This document shows positions 9,830 to 19,308 of a stretch of DNA of 64,000 bases, piece after piece (position 1 is the first letter of the stretch; each line of letters begins with the position of its first letter). The notes under the pieces are model-generated. The model did not search any database, was not told the DNA's origin, and saw only the letters and a program-made list of their open reading frames with translations. The translations under genes were made by a program, and so were the position numbers. Origin of the DNA: Prototheca cutis (lineage: Eukaryota > Chlorophyta > Trebouxiophyceae > Chlorellales > Chlorellaceae); assembly GCA_002897115.2 (NCBI GenBank), contig BCIH01000002.1:2250696-2314695 (forward strand). Direction: 5' to 3'.

Positions 9830-12800
9830 TCAAGCCCCGAGGCTCTTGATGATGCGGAGGAGCTCGGCGTGGTCGGTCCAATGGTGGACTTGGGCGCTGA
9901 TTCGAGAAGCGTGCTCGTCGAGCAGTCCATCCAGCGGGTACCCCTTGCGTGCCAGCACGACGTCATGCGCCTCGAGACGCAGCGCGGGGCACAGGTCGTT
10001 GGTGCCGTCGCCGACGTAAATCACGCGCTCGTGCCGCGGCGCCGTACCCGCAGAGGCAAAGGGCGACGGGGGCGCGGCGCACCGGGCAGCGACGACCGCG
10101 TCGAGCTCTGCGCCCTTGCACAGATTCGAGGGGCAGTGCCCACACGGCGCCCCCCGGGATGGTGGTGGTGCTTGGGAGTGGCCCATTCCAGCGGCATGCT
10201 GATGGTGATGGCGATGACGATGCTCTGCGGCGTATTTTTCCGCGTGCCTCGGCTCGACATGCAGGGCCCCTTCGGGCGTCCAGCGCGCGGGATTCGTGAT
10301 CACGGCATCGACGTCCAGCGTGGCGCCCAGGGCTTCCAGCACCCCGGCAATGACGAGGGTGTTGCAATCGGATAACAATGCACATGCCCACCCGGCCTCG
10401 CGCGCCGCCCAGCGCAGCAGCGCCGGCGATTCGGCCGGCACTTCCTTGGCCAGCGCGTGCATGGCCCCGGCGATGGCGCGGGCGTCCACGCCGCGGCGCG
10501 CAGCTTCGCGCCAGACGGCATTCGTCGCGGGGACCCAGCTTTCTCTTGGATCGGGGACGTCCAGCAGCGATGCCAGTTCGGGGACCAACGCTTCGGCCAG
10601 CCAGTGCCCTGCGTCGACGTGGATCAGCGTCTGGTCAAAGTCCATGACCAGCAGCGTGCCCAGCTTGCCCACGAGCGCGGGCGGCGGCACGATGCCGCGG
10701 TCATCCTCTTCCGTGTCGTACCCGGTCAGGCTAGACGCCGTGGCCTGACTCGCCGGCATCGCCACCGCGCCCATTGCCCCCCGACTGGCCCGGGGCCGCC
10801 ATGCCGCACGGGGGGAGTCGGGACCCAGCATCATGGCCGTGCTACTCGCCGACTTGTGCAGCGGCGACGGCGGCGGGCGGTGGCTTGCCGAAGCAGAGGC
10901 ACGGGCGACGGCACGTGACGCGGCCGAGGAGACCTTGCCCGTTCGTGCAGGCCGCCTTGTGGCCGCACCGGTGGCGCCGTCTCCACCACCACCAGGACCA
11001 CCACTTCCAGAGGCGATCTTTTGCGCGGCAAACCAGCTGCGCATGGCAAAGCGCGCGTGGAGGACGCTGCGGACGTCGACTGCGCCGACCAGACTTTCCA
11101 CGAGCGGGGCCAGGGCTTCGGTCAGTAGCCGATCGTCGACGTCGCCGCGAAACGCGTGCACGGGAATCCCGTTGTCGGGCTGCGCACTGAACGCCAGGGG
11201 CGTGTCGTCCGCCAGCATCGTCCGGCCCAGTGGACGGCCGAGGCGGGACAGGTCTTTGACGCAGGGGTAGTCGGGCCCGGGGACCGTCGCAGGGCGGTAC
11301 AGACGGTGGGCGAATTTCTCGTACCGTGCTTCGAGCGCGTCGGCGATGGGCGCGGCGTACTCTTCCAGCCCGGCCGTGAACAGAACGAGCTCCGCGCAGC
11401 GCGACGCGCGCCGGAGGAATTCCCCCAGCCCGGGCCGCTCCACCACGACCACGCCTGCCGGGTTGAGCCGCGACCCGGCACCCACGGTGTACGCCTGAAT
11501 GCCTCGCGGCAGAATGGGCGCGCGTGCGGGGCTAAAGGTCGTCACGAGCGTCCCGTCCAGATCCAAGCACAGTGTCAACTTGTTCTGTTGATTTTTTGGG
11601 AGAGGGAATGATTTACTATTAAAGTGAAACAAATCGTATATTGTGTTGAACTGGGACGATGTGTTTGTCTAAAGGCATGATTTCACCGACGTAAGCACCC
11701 CACCCATCACCACCACCACCACCACCACCACCACCACCACCACCACCACACACCAACATGCTCACTCCGTGGCCTGGTGCCGTGGGCGGAAGAAGCGGGA
11801 CGCCTGCACTGGCAGCGGAACTCTCGGCGGCAACCTGGGGCGTTGGTCGCTGCACCTCTCCAAAGACGCCGCTGTCGCCACGAACCATGGCCGCAGGTTC
11901 CTGCGAGGCCAGTTTCGCTGCAGCATCGTCCAACGAGGGCAACACGGGGTCAAATCCCGTATCATCTTCTATATCCAGCAGCGACGGCCGCCGCGGGGGC
12001 GTGGGCGGCGGCGGCGAGGGACCCGGCCACCGCCCGCCACCGGGGATGAGAAGTCCCGTCGGCAGTGCTGCAGCCAGGGAGGAGTAGTCTTCCTTGGCCA
12101 TGCTGTCTAGCTCCAGTTGCATATCATCTACCGGCTGCCGGGGCGAGTGCAGGGGCGCCTCTGATTGGTCCGTGGAACTCCCCTGGCTGCCGGGGCTGCC
12201 GGGCTCGGCGGGCCGATGGCCGGAACCCTCGCGACGCAGGGCCTCGACAAAGGCCTCTAGCACGGGGTCGATGCGCAGGCGGTCCAGGTTGAGCAGCTGC
12301 TGCTGCCGGCAGACGGGGCACGACGCGGGGGTCATGCAGCCGCCATCCACCGACAATGGGATGGGCGAGATGCGTGCGGGAGGGAGCCTTCTGGCCTGCT
12401 GCCCAGACGCGGCAAAGCTTCCGCCGGCTTCGTCCGAACCGCTTTCACCTGTGCTGGACTGACCCTCGGTCATGATGCCCTTGACCGTCCCATCGCCAGC
12501 CCCTCGCGCGCCGGCATGTTCGAGTCCAAAGCGGGCGCTGTGCTCAGCGTGCGCAAGCAGGCACGACCAGCAGACGCGGTGTGCGCACGTCAGCACCACC
12601 GGTCCTCGCAAGATGTCCAAGCAGATGGGGCACGTAAAGTCTGCGGCCGCGTCTGCTGGTGAGGTGGTGGGCAGTGATCCGGACCCCGCTGACGAGGTGG
12701 AGGCAAGAGCCCCAGCAGCCAGCCCACCAGCGGCAGCTTCGACGTCCAGGGCAGTGAGCAGGTGCGCCACGCGGGGCGACGAAAAGAAAGAGCGGCCTGC

Positions 12801-13521
12801 CAGCAAGACGACGACGTCCAACGCCTCGACCGCCGGCGCGCGGCCCGCGAGACGGCGCCGCGCTTTCTTCACGGCCTTGGCCACTGCCATTTGGTTCAGC
12901 ACAGCCGCGCGGCGGAGCTCGAGCGCGTCGCGCCGCAGCGCAGCGTGGCTGCCCGGCACCTGTGCCGTTCCACGCAGGGCCTGAGCAGCCTCGCACCGCG
13001 ACATCAGCTGTGACTCGATGGCAGAGTAGAAGGTCGAGGTGCGATCGAGCTCACCGAGCAGCAAGCGATGAAAGGCATCCGGGTCGGTCTTGTCCCGGCC
13101 CGCGTCGACGACGTCCGCCTTGATAGCCTGCTTCAGCGCCTTGTAGTCCACAAAGGCCTCGGGCCACCGGCACACCGCCTCACGGTGCAGCCGCTTGCCA
13201 AACTGCACCAGGAAACGGGAGGCAGTTTGGCCATGGGCATGGGGGGTTTGAATGCATTGGTGGGACAGTTGTTGACCGAGAGGACGACAGACCTCGACAA
13301 AATGAACCACACGCAAAGATGCACGATCAATGCGAAACAAGAAACCCACAAATCAAAAGCACATATTGAGGGTGTGGCGCCTTTCCACAGTGATGCTGGC
13401 CCTGTCAACAACCCGGGGCCCACTCTGAAGGAACCCCTCAGCAGAGCCTCCACGTAATGGTACCACCAGCTAACTACGCCCTTCAAAACCTAGCTTCCGG
13501 TTGCAACCCTCGAACCTTCAT
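9830..13521 (-). CDS. SPX-RING E3 ligase (NLA-like) fused in frame to NIF-type and PHOSPHO-type HAD phosphatases, about 1069 aa
   Basis: Model: exon 1 13521-13516 (MK), exon 2 13202-11754, exon 3 11584-9830. Exon 2 begins FGKRLHREAVCRWPEAF, giving the canonical SPX start MKFGKRL; SPX domains bind inositol pyrophosphates and report phosphate status. A C3HC4 RING follows (CPICLDILRGPVVLTCAHRVCWSC, with its second half CPVCRQQQ after an insert), as in the NLA ubiquitin ligases that turn over phosphate transporters. Exon 3 starts LTLCLDLDGTL (NIF/FCP1 DxDGT motif), then a 100-residue linker, then a second HAD domain: MDFDQTL, LLSDCNTLVI, CPSNLCKG and VGDGTNDLCPA, the set typical of PHOSPHO1/PECP1 phosphoethanolamine/phosphocholine phosphatases. 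Exon 3 has no ATG before the DxDGT motif. A GTGTGT donor at 11753 and CAACAG acceptor at 11585 join the parts in phase 0. If unspliced, the ligase stops at 11619. The domains are certain; the fusion is inferred. Confidence 0.65.
11701..11750. repeat. (CCA)n / (GGT)n trinucleotide repeat
   Basis: About fifteen repeats. On the minus strand it reads as poly-Gly if retained, or lies just inside a putative 169-bp intron beginning at the GTGTGT immediately upstream. Confidence 0.9.
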
Positions 13522-13680
13522 GGCTTCTTCCTCCGACAATGCCTCAAGAGTAATAGCCGATAACAAGCCGTCTGTCGACGGCGCCCCGTCCAGTGGGCTG
13601 GGGCACCAGACGAGGTTCGTGGAGGCGGGGTGGGATCCGCCACTTCCGACCTCTGCAGGGTCGGCAGCAACTGCCCTCGC

Positions 13681-15698
13681 ATGCAAGTGCGAAGTATCTA
13701 TGTTAGCGAATCCCCTTGGGTGAGTAGGACGTTAAGAATCCCAAAATGTCCGAAGAAAGATGCCGGTATGCGGGGCGCTCGGGTTGAGGCATATCCTCGA
13801 TCCCAGATTCCCTTCGTAAGGCCTGAACCCCCGGTCGGGCCTCTCTTCCGGGAGGAGGGCCCGCCAGCCGGTGGCCCATGGAGGCCTTGGACGCCGCGTC
13901 CACTGAGCATGGTGACATGCGAGGGATATACATGGGAAGTTGCCAATAATCATGTTTTCTCTGACACAATATGTAAGTGTGCATCATGGCATTCGCGGAT
14001 TGACAGCGATGTGACAGGCTCGCTAATGGCCCGGCCCTCGAGGAGGGCCTATCAGCTCTGTCGCCTGCCCGAGACTTCGGGTGGAGGGAACAGCTCTGCA
14101 TCGTTTCAGAGAACATCAAGGACTCTGGTTCGAGTGGCAGAACCTGCTTTGAGACCTGAAGCAGGATCAGCGGCCGGGAGCAGGGATGCAGCCAACAACC
14201 TGGGCCCCCTGGGCCCCAGGCCAACGGTCCGACTGGTTTCCCAGGCCCCCAAACTCGAACGCGTCGGCCGGTTCAAGATGGTGGCAGCTCCGGCACACCA
14301 GAAGCGTGACGATCACCCTGGCACAGGCAGCGGGAGTGGATTGCAAGGCAGGCTCGCTGTAAGGCACAGGCCCAGTCAGCTCCCGGCCAAGCCTCTGGTC
14401 AAGCCGTCGCAGCAACCCTGCCCCGACCCCAAGCCCAACGACAGGCTACACTGGTCCAGGGATGCAGCCAAGCATGCCCAAAAAGAGGGCAAGGTCTCTG
14501 CCTCACAGGCAGGAAGGGTGACATCGCGGCTAAAATGGACGCGGACGGGGTATGTGATTCCCCGCCGGAGAAAGAAACCAAGTCGGTTTCTACGGCTCCA
14601 GTGGCGGCGGCCGATGACACCTGGTGCTGTTTTGTCGACGACGCAAGTCACAGGCATCACGGGTTTACACAGCGGGTCGACTTCCATGGCTGCAGGAATG
14701 CCCAGAACACCGGGGTCTTCACGACGACGCCTGTCGGTGCCGTCCCTGCGCCGGCTACCCAATGCACTCGCAACGCAGAGGAGACTGAGGGCGTTGCCTC
14801 CGCCTGTCTTCTGCCCCGCTTATTGCCTGACGGGCAAATGTGCCAAGCGTGGTTCCAGCTGCGGGTACCGTCACGTCGCCACCAAGCGTGCCGTCTGCAG
14901 CAGATGGCTGGCTGGGGACTGCCCGCTGGGTGCCCGCTGCCCTCTCCAGCACCAAAAGGTCCCAGACCTCATGCCTTTTTGCCTCCATTTTGCCAAGGTA
15001 GAGCTTGCCGAGCAAGGCATCAGCATTCTCCCGGTGGTGGGGGGTCTGTGTGTGGCGCTGCATCCTCTGAGAAGGAGGGCAGCACTTTCGGTTGGCTGGG
15101 GTGTTTGAACCAACCATGTCTCTAACCGCCAGTGCAACTTTGCATCTGAGAAAGAAACCTGTTCCCTGCACACACTCCTCTCCTGTCTGCAGGGATCGTG
15201 CACGAACGCAGAGTGCCCTTACGTGCATCGAGACCTCGACCCAGACACGCCAGCCTGTCCGGCATTCCTGCGGGGCCATTGCCCTCGTGGTCGGTGCTGT
15301 CACATGCGCCACATCACGCTTGCCATGCTCCGAGCCGAGCGGCGCATCGTGCCCCGCGAACCCAAGGCAGTGTGGTTAAAATTTTTTAGGGGGGAGGGGG
15401 AAAAAGGGGGGGGGCGCCATCACCTGGTTGAGTTGCTTGTTTGCACAGAACAGGGCAGGATCCAGGAGCACCCACAGAAGCCAGCGGTGGGAGGGTGAAT
15501 GCCAGCACCGTGCTATTTCTGCAGGGCCCGCTGCGTTCCAGCAGACCACTGGCCGTTAAACGCACGGGGATCAGGATCGGAAAGTGGAAGTGGAAGCGTG
15601 TCGGTGGCAGCGCTGTCCAGGCACGTGCGCGGCAGGTGGAGGTAGGAGGGATCGACCCACTCGGAGACGTTGAAGATGTCGACTTTATCCCGCTATAG
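13681..15698 (+). CDS. CCCH zinc-finger protein with four fingers (ZC3H3-like)
   Basis: Exon 1 ends at 14997, exon 2 is 15193-15369, exon 3 is 15525-15698; all junctions are phase 0. Four CCCH fingers are visible in order: FCPAYCLTGKCAKRGSSCGY-RH, VCSRWLAGDCPLGARC-PLQH, one split by the first intron (FCLHFAK joined to GSCTNAECPYVH) and ACPAFLRGHCPRGRCC-HMRH. Tandem CCCH arrays of this spacing bind RNA and occur in ZC3H3 and plant C3H7, linked to mRNA 3'-end processing and export. The tail ends in an acidic VEDVDFIPL. The region before the fingers is basic and Pro/Ser-rich. The start is uncertain: the frame is open leftward and in-frame ATGs lie at 13681, 13768 and 14278. The 5' end faces the divergent SPX gene start 160 bases away if the first is used. 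Confidence 0.75.
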
Positions 15699-16094
15699 GA
15701 ATCCTTGTTATCGCTCAGTCCCTGGGATGCATGTTGCGGCTGTCTCCCCCTGATGCCTTCCCTCTGGCCCTGGTTGACCTTGATGATACACATTTCATTT
15801 TGCAACACTGCTTTGTTGTAAGGTGTGCAACCATATACCCGGTTCCTCGCTCAACCCACTGTCAGGACGGCATATTTGTGCATTCCAGAGGAATCAGTCA
15901 TCCACAAGACTGGGCAGCTTGTGTGTTGAAACTGGCGGCACTGGCCTTTGCTCGAGGTGACCCCCGTGGCTCCTGTGCAAGGAGGTAACCACTCGAAAAT
16001 ACCTGCACAAGAGCGGCGTGTCGGCTGTGAGTGTCATGTGCAGGAAGAACCAAGAGAAAGAGTTGACAAAACCCCAAAAACATGGCCGGGTCGT
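15699..16094. other. intergenic region before snoRNA cluster
   Basis: No coding signal seen. Downstream of both the plus-strand CCCH gene and the minus-strand snoRNA cluster, so it should contain their 3' ends. Confidence 0.5.
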
Positions 16095-16222
16095 CTGTTG
16101 GCTCAGACATCCAAGGAAGGTTTGGCCGCATCAGCTCTCAAGCCCGGCGAGGCGAAAGCTCTAGAACGGGCACTGCGAATGTTTTGAGAAACGCCCTAGA
16201 AAGCTATCATCCTTGCCAACAG
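16095..16222 (-). ncRNA. U14 box C/D snoRNA
   Basis: A perfect 8-bp terminal stem (16095-16102 with 16215-16222, CTGTTGGC/GCCAACAG) closes on box C (GGATGATAG) and box D (CTGA at 16106-16103). Next to box D the guide is complementary to 18S ACATCCAAGGAAGG (plus 16107-16120), the U14 domain B target for 2'-O-methylation. A second element at 16172-16182 reads ACATTCGCAGT on the RNA, the U14 domain A, complementary to the ACTGCGAATG segment near the 5' end of 18S rRNA. Both U14 elements in the right order make the assignment firm. U14 is needed for 18S rRNA maturation in the nucleolus. The 128-nt length suits plant and yeast U14 sizes. Confidence 0.92.
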
Positions 16223-16786
16223 AGGAAACCAGCCACTGGCACAGGCAAAGAAGGGGAGGTTGTGGAAAGAAGACACCCTCTCCATCAGGATCGGGAGACG
16301 AAAGCCAACCCTCCCCAAAGAGCAAAACAAAGTACAACACATCGGTAAGCCTCAGACTGCAGCCTCTGCTGCGCCCAGCGCACACGGATAAAGTGGGAGG
16401 GGTGGGGTAGGTTCTCCCTGTACAAGCCAGGGTCCCCACCCGCAACCACGTGCCAAGCGGCTACATTCATCCTCAGCCCCAAGCATGTCCAGCGGTGTGA
16501 CGGCAGCACCCATCGATGAAGAGAAATCAATCACACAAGGCGCACGGGCCTTGGCACAAGGAAACCATCGGGTCACAGTGGGCACCACCCCTACGACCAC
16601 ACATGCTTACCCTTGCAGATACACAGAGGAGTAACATCTCGAGCGGAGCCTGGTCCCTGGCATCACCCTCCCCTTTGTGTTCTCAACGCACACCACATCT
16701 GCGATAGGAATGGGGAATGGACACCTTGTAAGACGCTTGGATTCTTGTGTCAGAACGGACGATCAAATCCCGGGAACAAAAAGAAA
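16223..16786. other. spacer within snoRNA cluster
   Basis: Contains GATGA- and CTGA-like words on the minus strand (for example near 16470 and 16350) but I found no pair with a terminal stem. No coding exon recognised. Confidence 0.4.
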
Positions 16787-16873
16787 GTGAGCTCAGGGTA
16801 AGTGCCAACTCATCAATGAGTCAGAAATGGGAAGCAGGAATCTTCCGTGGCACAGCAAGTCATCAAAGCTCAC
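16787..16873 (-). ncRNA. box C/D snoRNA, hairpin family member 1
   Basis: Terminal stem GTGAGC/GCTCAC (16868-16873 with 16787-16792). Reading the minus strand: box C TGATGA (16865-16860), hairpin GGAAG-ATTCCTG-CTTCC (16846-16830), D' CTGA (16824-16821), C' TGATGA (16815-16810), box D CTGA (16796-16793). All four boxes are perfect and correctly ordered. I do not recognise the rRNA target of either guide, so it is provisionally an orphan. Confidence 0.8.
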
Positions 16874-16910
16874 AAGAAAGGATGGGAAAATGAAATCATC
16901 TGTCCAGCAG

Positions 16911-16998
16911 TGGCCTCAGGCAAGTAGCAAATGTCAGCACGTATGGGTCTCTGACAGCGGAGGCAGGAATCCTCCTTGCTCAAGATCATCAATGGCCA
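16911..16998 (-). ncRNA. box C/D snoRNA, hairpin family member 2
   Basis: Terminal stem TGGCC/GGCCA flanks box C TGATGA (16991-16986) and box D CTGA (16919-16916). The internal hairpin has changed to GGAGG-ATTCCTG-CCTCC (16975-16959), a paired change relative to the neighbouring unit. A further CTGA near 16936 can serve as D'. Guide targets not recognised. Confidence 0.75.
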
Positions 16999-17036
16999 GC
17001 AGGACACAAGCACGTGCTGCGTATGGATGGTCGCTG

Positions 17037-17133
17037 GACGAATTCTCAGAGTTGGAGAGCATCATGTCAGGCATGCAGCCTGTGCATGGGAAGCAGGAAC
17101 CTTCCTCAACTCCGAATCATCGTCGAAACCGTC
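17037..17133 (-). ncRNA. box C/D snoRNA, hairpin family member 3
   Basis: Box C variant CGATGAT near 17123-17117, hairpin GGAAG-GTTCCTG-CTTCC (17105-17089), D' CTGA near 17070, C'-like ATGATG, box D CTGA (17049-17046). Terminal stem is interrupted: GACG/CGTC outer pairs and TTC/GAA next to the boxes. Guides not recognised. Confidence 0.65.
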
Positions 17134-17165
17134 GGACACAGGGACCGCAGCCAAACAAGAGAGAA

Positions 17166-17252
17166 AAAGTTCAGACGGGGGGTCCCACACTTCTCCCACG
17201 AGGGGAGTCGCGGGAAGCAGGAAAGCTCCCGGACCCGGGTCATCATTACCAG
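17166..17252 (-). ncRNA. box C/D snoRNA, hairpin family member 4
   Basis: Box C ATGATGA at 17246-17240, hairpin with GGGA/TCCC stem and loop containing TTTCCTG (17230-17212), box D CTGA (17174-17171). The terminal stem is weak. Support rests on box order, spacing and the shared hairpin. Confidence 0.6.
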
Positions 17253-17343
17253 ATAGGGCGCGGATCATTGCAAAGAATCAAGCACGGCGGAGAAAACAAA
17301 ATGAATCCACCTGACTCGGTATATTGATTTTCTCAACACAGGT

Positions 17344-17400
17344 GTATTCAGAGAGCTGGGTTAGACACTAAACGAAAAGGTTGTCGTCATAGTCAGGTGG
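17344..17400 (-). ncRNA. short box C/D snoRNA-like element with 25S rRNA match
   Basis: Box C variant ATGACGA near 17390-17384 and box D CTGA (17351-17348) with guide AACCCAGCTC just upstream of box D. The guide complements GAGCTGGGTT, which I recall as a universally conserved 25S/28S segment near the peptidyl-transferase region. By the fifth-base rule the modified base would be the C of GAGC. No clear terminal stem, so the RNA ends are uncertain. Confidence 0.45.
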
Positions 17401-17411
17401 TTTCCACAAGG

Positions 17412-17508
17412 GGTGATGGCTCAGAAATCGTGCGGCTGTTCATCGCGCAAACGTGTCAGCGAAGAAGGGAGCAGGAAGTTCCCAGCACACAGCTTCATCA
17501 CAGTCAAT
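17412..17508 (-). ncRNA. box C/D snoRNA, hairpin family member 5
   Basis: Box C GTGATGA (17501-17495), hairpin GGGA-ACTTCCTGC-TCCC (17483-17467), D' CTGA (17459-17456), C' GATGAA near 17443-17438, box D CTGA (17424-17421). The C-D'-C'-D order is complete; the terminal stem is poor. Confidence 0.65.
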
Positions 17509-17579
17509 GTAAAAGGGAAATTCAGGACTCGGGGTTTGTTGCTTGCATACCCCATGACCGCCCCTCCATGCCACCACAA

Positions 17580-17660
17580 GAAGTGAGGCATGGAGAGGCT
17601 GCACGTGGTGCAGAGGAGGCAGGAAGTCTCCGACGCAACGTCTTCTTCATCGTCGGCAGA
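17580..17660 (-). ncRNA. degenerate hairpin family member 6
   Basis: Carries a box C-like ACGATGA near 17653-17647 and the family hairpin GGAG-ACTTCCTGC-CTCC (17631-17615), again with compensating stem bases, but no CTGA box D within the expected distance. Probably a decayed copy or one using a non-standard box D. Confidence 0.35.
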
Positions 17661-18217
17661 AAAAAAGAACGCACGGCAAAATCACGCAGCCCAGACTTTG
17701 CTCAGTGGAAGAAGAAGTCGTTTTTGGAGAGGTATAATCAGAGGGGCCGAAACCCTTCAGAAACAGCCTCAAAGGGATCTTCACTGCAAAGACTTTACAA
17801 TGGGCTGGTGGCTGTCGGGTGGGGACGGCCGGAGAGAGCTGAGAGACTCCCCCACAAATGCCCAAAGGAATCGACCAAAATGACAGGAGTCAGTTTAAAA
17901 GGACCAAAAGAACTCACAGGTATGCACAATGGATGGCTCGTCGCGCTTACCAACTGGTTGCATCAAGCCAGCCCGTCGAGCAGCGCGGCGCCCTTCAACT
18001 CATTCGAAACGAGTCCACACCTGATCAGCAGATGAGGCAACAAGTGGAGTTCAGATTGAACACAAGGTGAGTGAGACAATCGTAAAACCAGCATCCCTTT
18101 AGAAGAGCAGAATGAACAGTTCAATGGTCGAAGATATGTGCGGGCATAGCTCCGGGGCCCTCAACGCCAGGGAAGCACGGAGAGGGCACGGCAGAGGGAC
18201 TTGCCCTCTCGCTCTTG
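17661..18217. other. spacer within snoRNA cluster
   Basis: CTGA words occur on the minus strand (17760, 17741, 17892, 18053) but no convincing box C partner with a closing stem. No protein-coding exon recognised. Confidence 0.4.
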
Positions 18218-18409
18218 CTATGTGAATATGTTGAGTGCAGGAGCACCGGGACCTCCAGACTCGACCGTCAGCATAGCGTGGCACCCACCCGTAGGGTTCC
18301 AGGCAGCCCCATCCCCAGTTTCACTGCCGACGTACCGTGTACGAGGGCCAGCAACGTTGATTGGGCTTGCGCCGTTCATCGCAAAGCGCCAGTCGCACCA
18401 TGCACCCAC
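18218..18409 (-). CDS. possible terminal coding exon of unknown gene
   Basis: A 63-codon open frame follows a good acceptor (GTTTGCAG) and ends in TAG. The peptide is rich in Gly, Pro and Thr with one Cys near each end and does not look like random translation, but no upstream exon was found and it lies inside a snoRNA cluster. It could be a host-gene exon or chance. Confidence 0.25.
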   Translation of the reverse strand: MGAWCDWRFAMNGASPINVAGPRTRYVGSETGDGAAWNPTGGCHAMLTVESGGPGAPALNIFT

Positions 18410-18756
18410 CTGCAAACATGGCATGGAGGAACCAGGGGTTGGTATCTCTCAATGTATCGCACACAAGAACAAGAAAAAGGAAGGAGGGCTTTCAAGAAGC
18501 GTGTCTGGAGGCGACGTCCCGCGGGGGCGCGCACAAGGTTCATGCCGGCGGGATAGCAGCCTCCAGGTCAACGACTGAGGGAGTCTTGATCATAACCCCT
18601 CTAGCCTCATCGCTTTGGCTTCTGGGAACGGACCTCCAGGCATGGGAAAGTCTGAAGCTCAACTTAATAGAAGCCCCATGCAGTGGCACGAAGCAAACCA
18701 CCCCACCCACAGGGAAGCAAAGGAACGAGTGCCAAAAGGCACACGAGAAAAAAACG
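18410..18756. other. spacer within snoRNA cluster
   Basis: No coding exon recognised. A GATGAGG/TATGATCA pair of words near 18580-18610 on the minus strand is not followed by a box D. Confidence 0.4.
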
Positions 18757-18871
18757 GCATGTGCTCAGACGTCGAGAATGTTGTTCATCAAGAGAAACTG
18801 GTGAAGAGCCAGTTTCAGAAACTCTAGTCCGATTTATTCTCGATTCATCAATGCCATGCACACTCACATGC
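18757..18871 (-). ncRNA. box C/D snoRNA with internal stem-loop
   Basis: Box C TTGATGA (18850-18845), D' CTGA near 18818, a stem-loop AACTGG-CTCTTCA-CCAGTT, C' TGATGA near 18789-18784, box D CTGA (18768-18765). The 3' flank GCACATGC pairs with GCATGTG about 15 bases upstream of box C. All four boxes match consensus. Guide targets were not recognised. Confidence 0.75.
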
Positions 18872-19123
18872 TCGCACCACATAAATAAACAGGGGAAGGT
18901 GGGGCAAATGACCACGACCATCACAGAAAAGAACATCCATCTGCCATCCAACCATCATACCTGCCGGGCAAGGGGACGCCGTCATGGCGCGTTGGAATCG
19001 GTATCCATGGCTCGTAAGAACTCAATGGTATCCTGAAAAGTGGGAAGTGGGAATGTGTGAGGGGTGAGCAATCTGCAACAGCTGGTGCAGTAGAAATCAC
19101 ACGGAAAATGGAATGGGAGGAAG
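18872..19123. other. spacer within snoRNA cluster
   Basis: No snoRNA with paired ends or coding exon found. Confidence 0.4.
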
Positions 19124-19222
19124 CCTTGTCGAGTGGATCAGGCAGTCACATTCTGCATGAGGCATAGCTCGATCAGAAACACGGACCAGTGATTTGCTTG
19201 TCATCAAATCCACTCGACAAGG
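19124..19222 (-). ncRNA. box C/D snoRNA targeting 25S rRNA
   Basis: A perfect terminal stem of about 15 bp (19208-19222 with 19124-19138, core CGAGTGGAT) closes on box C TTGATGA and box D CTGA (19141-19138). An internal D' CTGA near 19175-19172 is preceded by the guide TGGTCCGTGTTT, complementary to AAACACGGACCA, which I recall as a conserved 25S/28S segment (AAACACGGACCAAGG). The expected product is a 2'-O-methylated A at the fifth paired base. Confidence 0.85.
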
Positions 19223-19308
19223 CATGCGTAAGAGGGCCAAGCAACAAGGGTGCAAGGCGCGAGGCGGCTGGTCGGGCCGATGGCCTGCTAGCGCGCGCGA
19301 TGCAAGCA

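Noticed and set aside
13500..13516. B-box-like GGTTCGAGG on the minus strand
   Set aside because: No A box or acceptor stem; it overlaps the donor of the SPX first exon.
16787..17660. Tandem duplicated short exons encoding Asp-rich peptides (DD or DE at each repeat)
   Set aside because: The repeats change length by non-multiples of three and the GATGA words fit box C, with CTGA boxes and closing stems, far better than coding exons.
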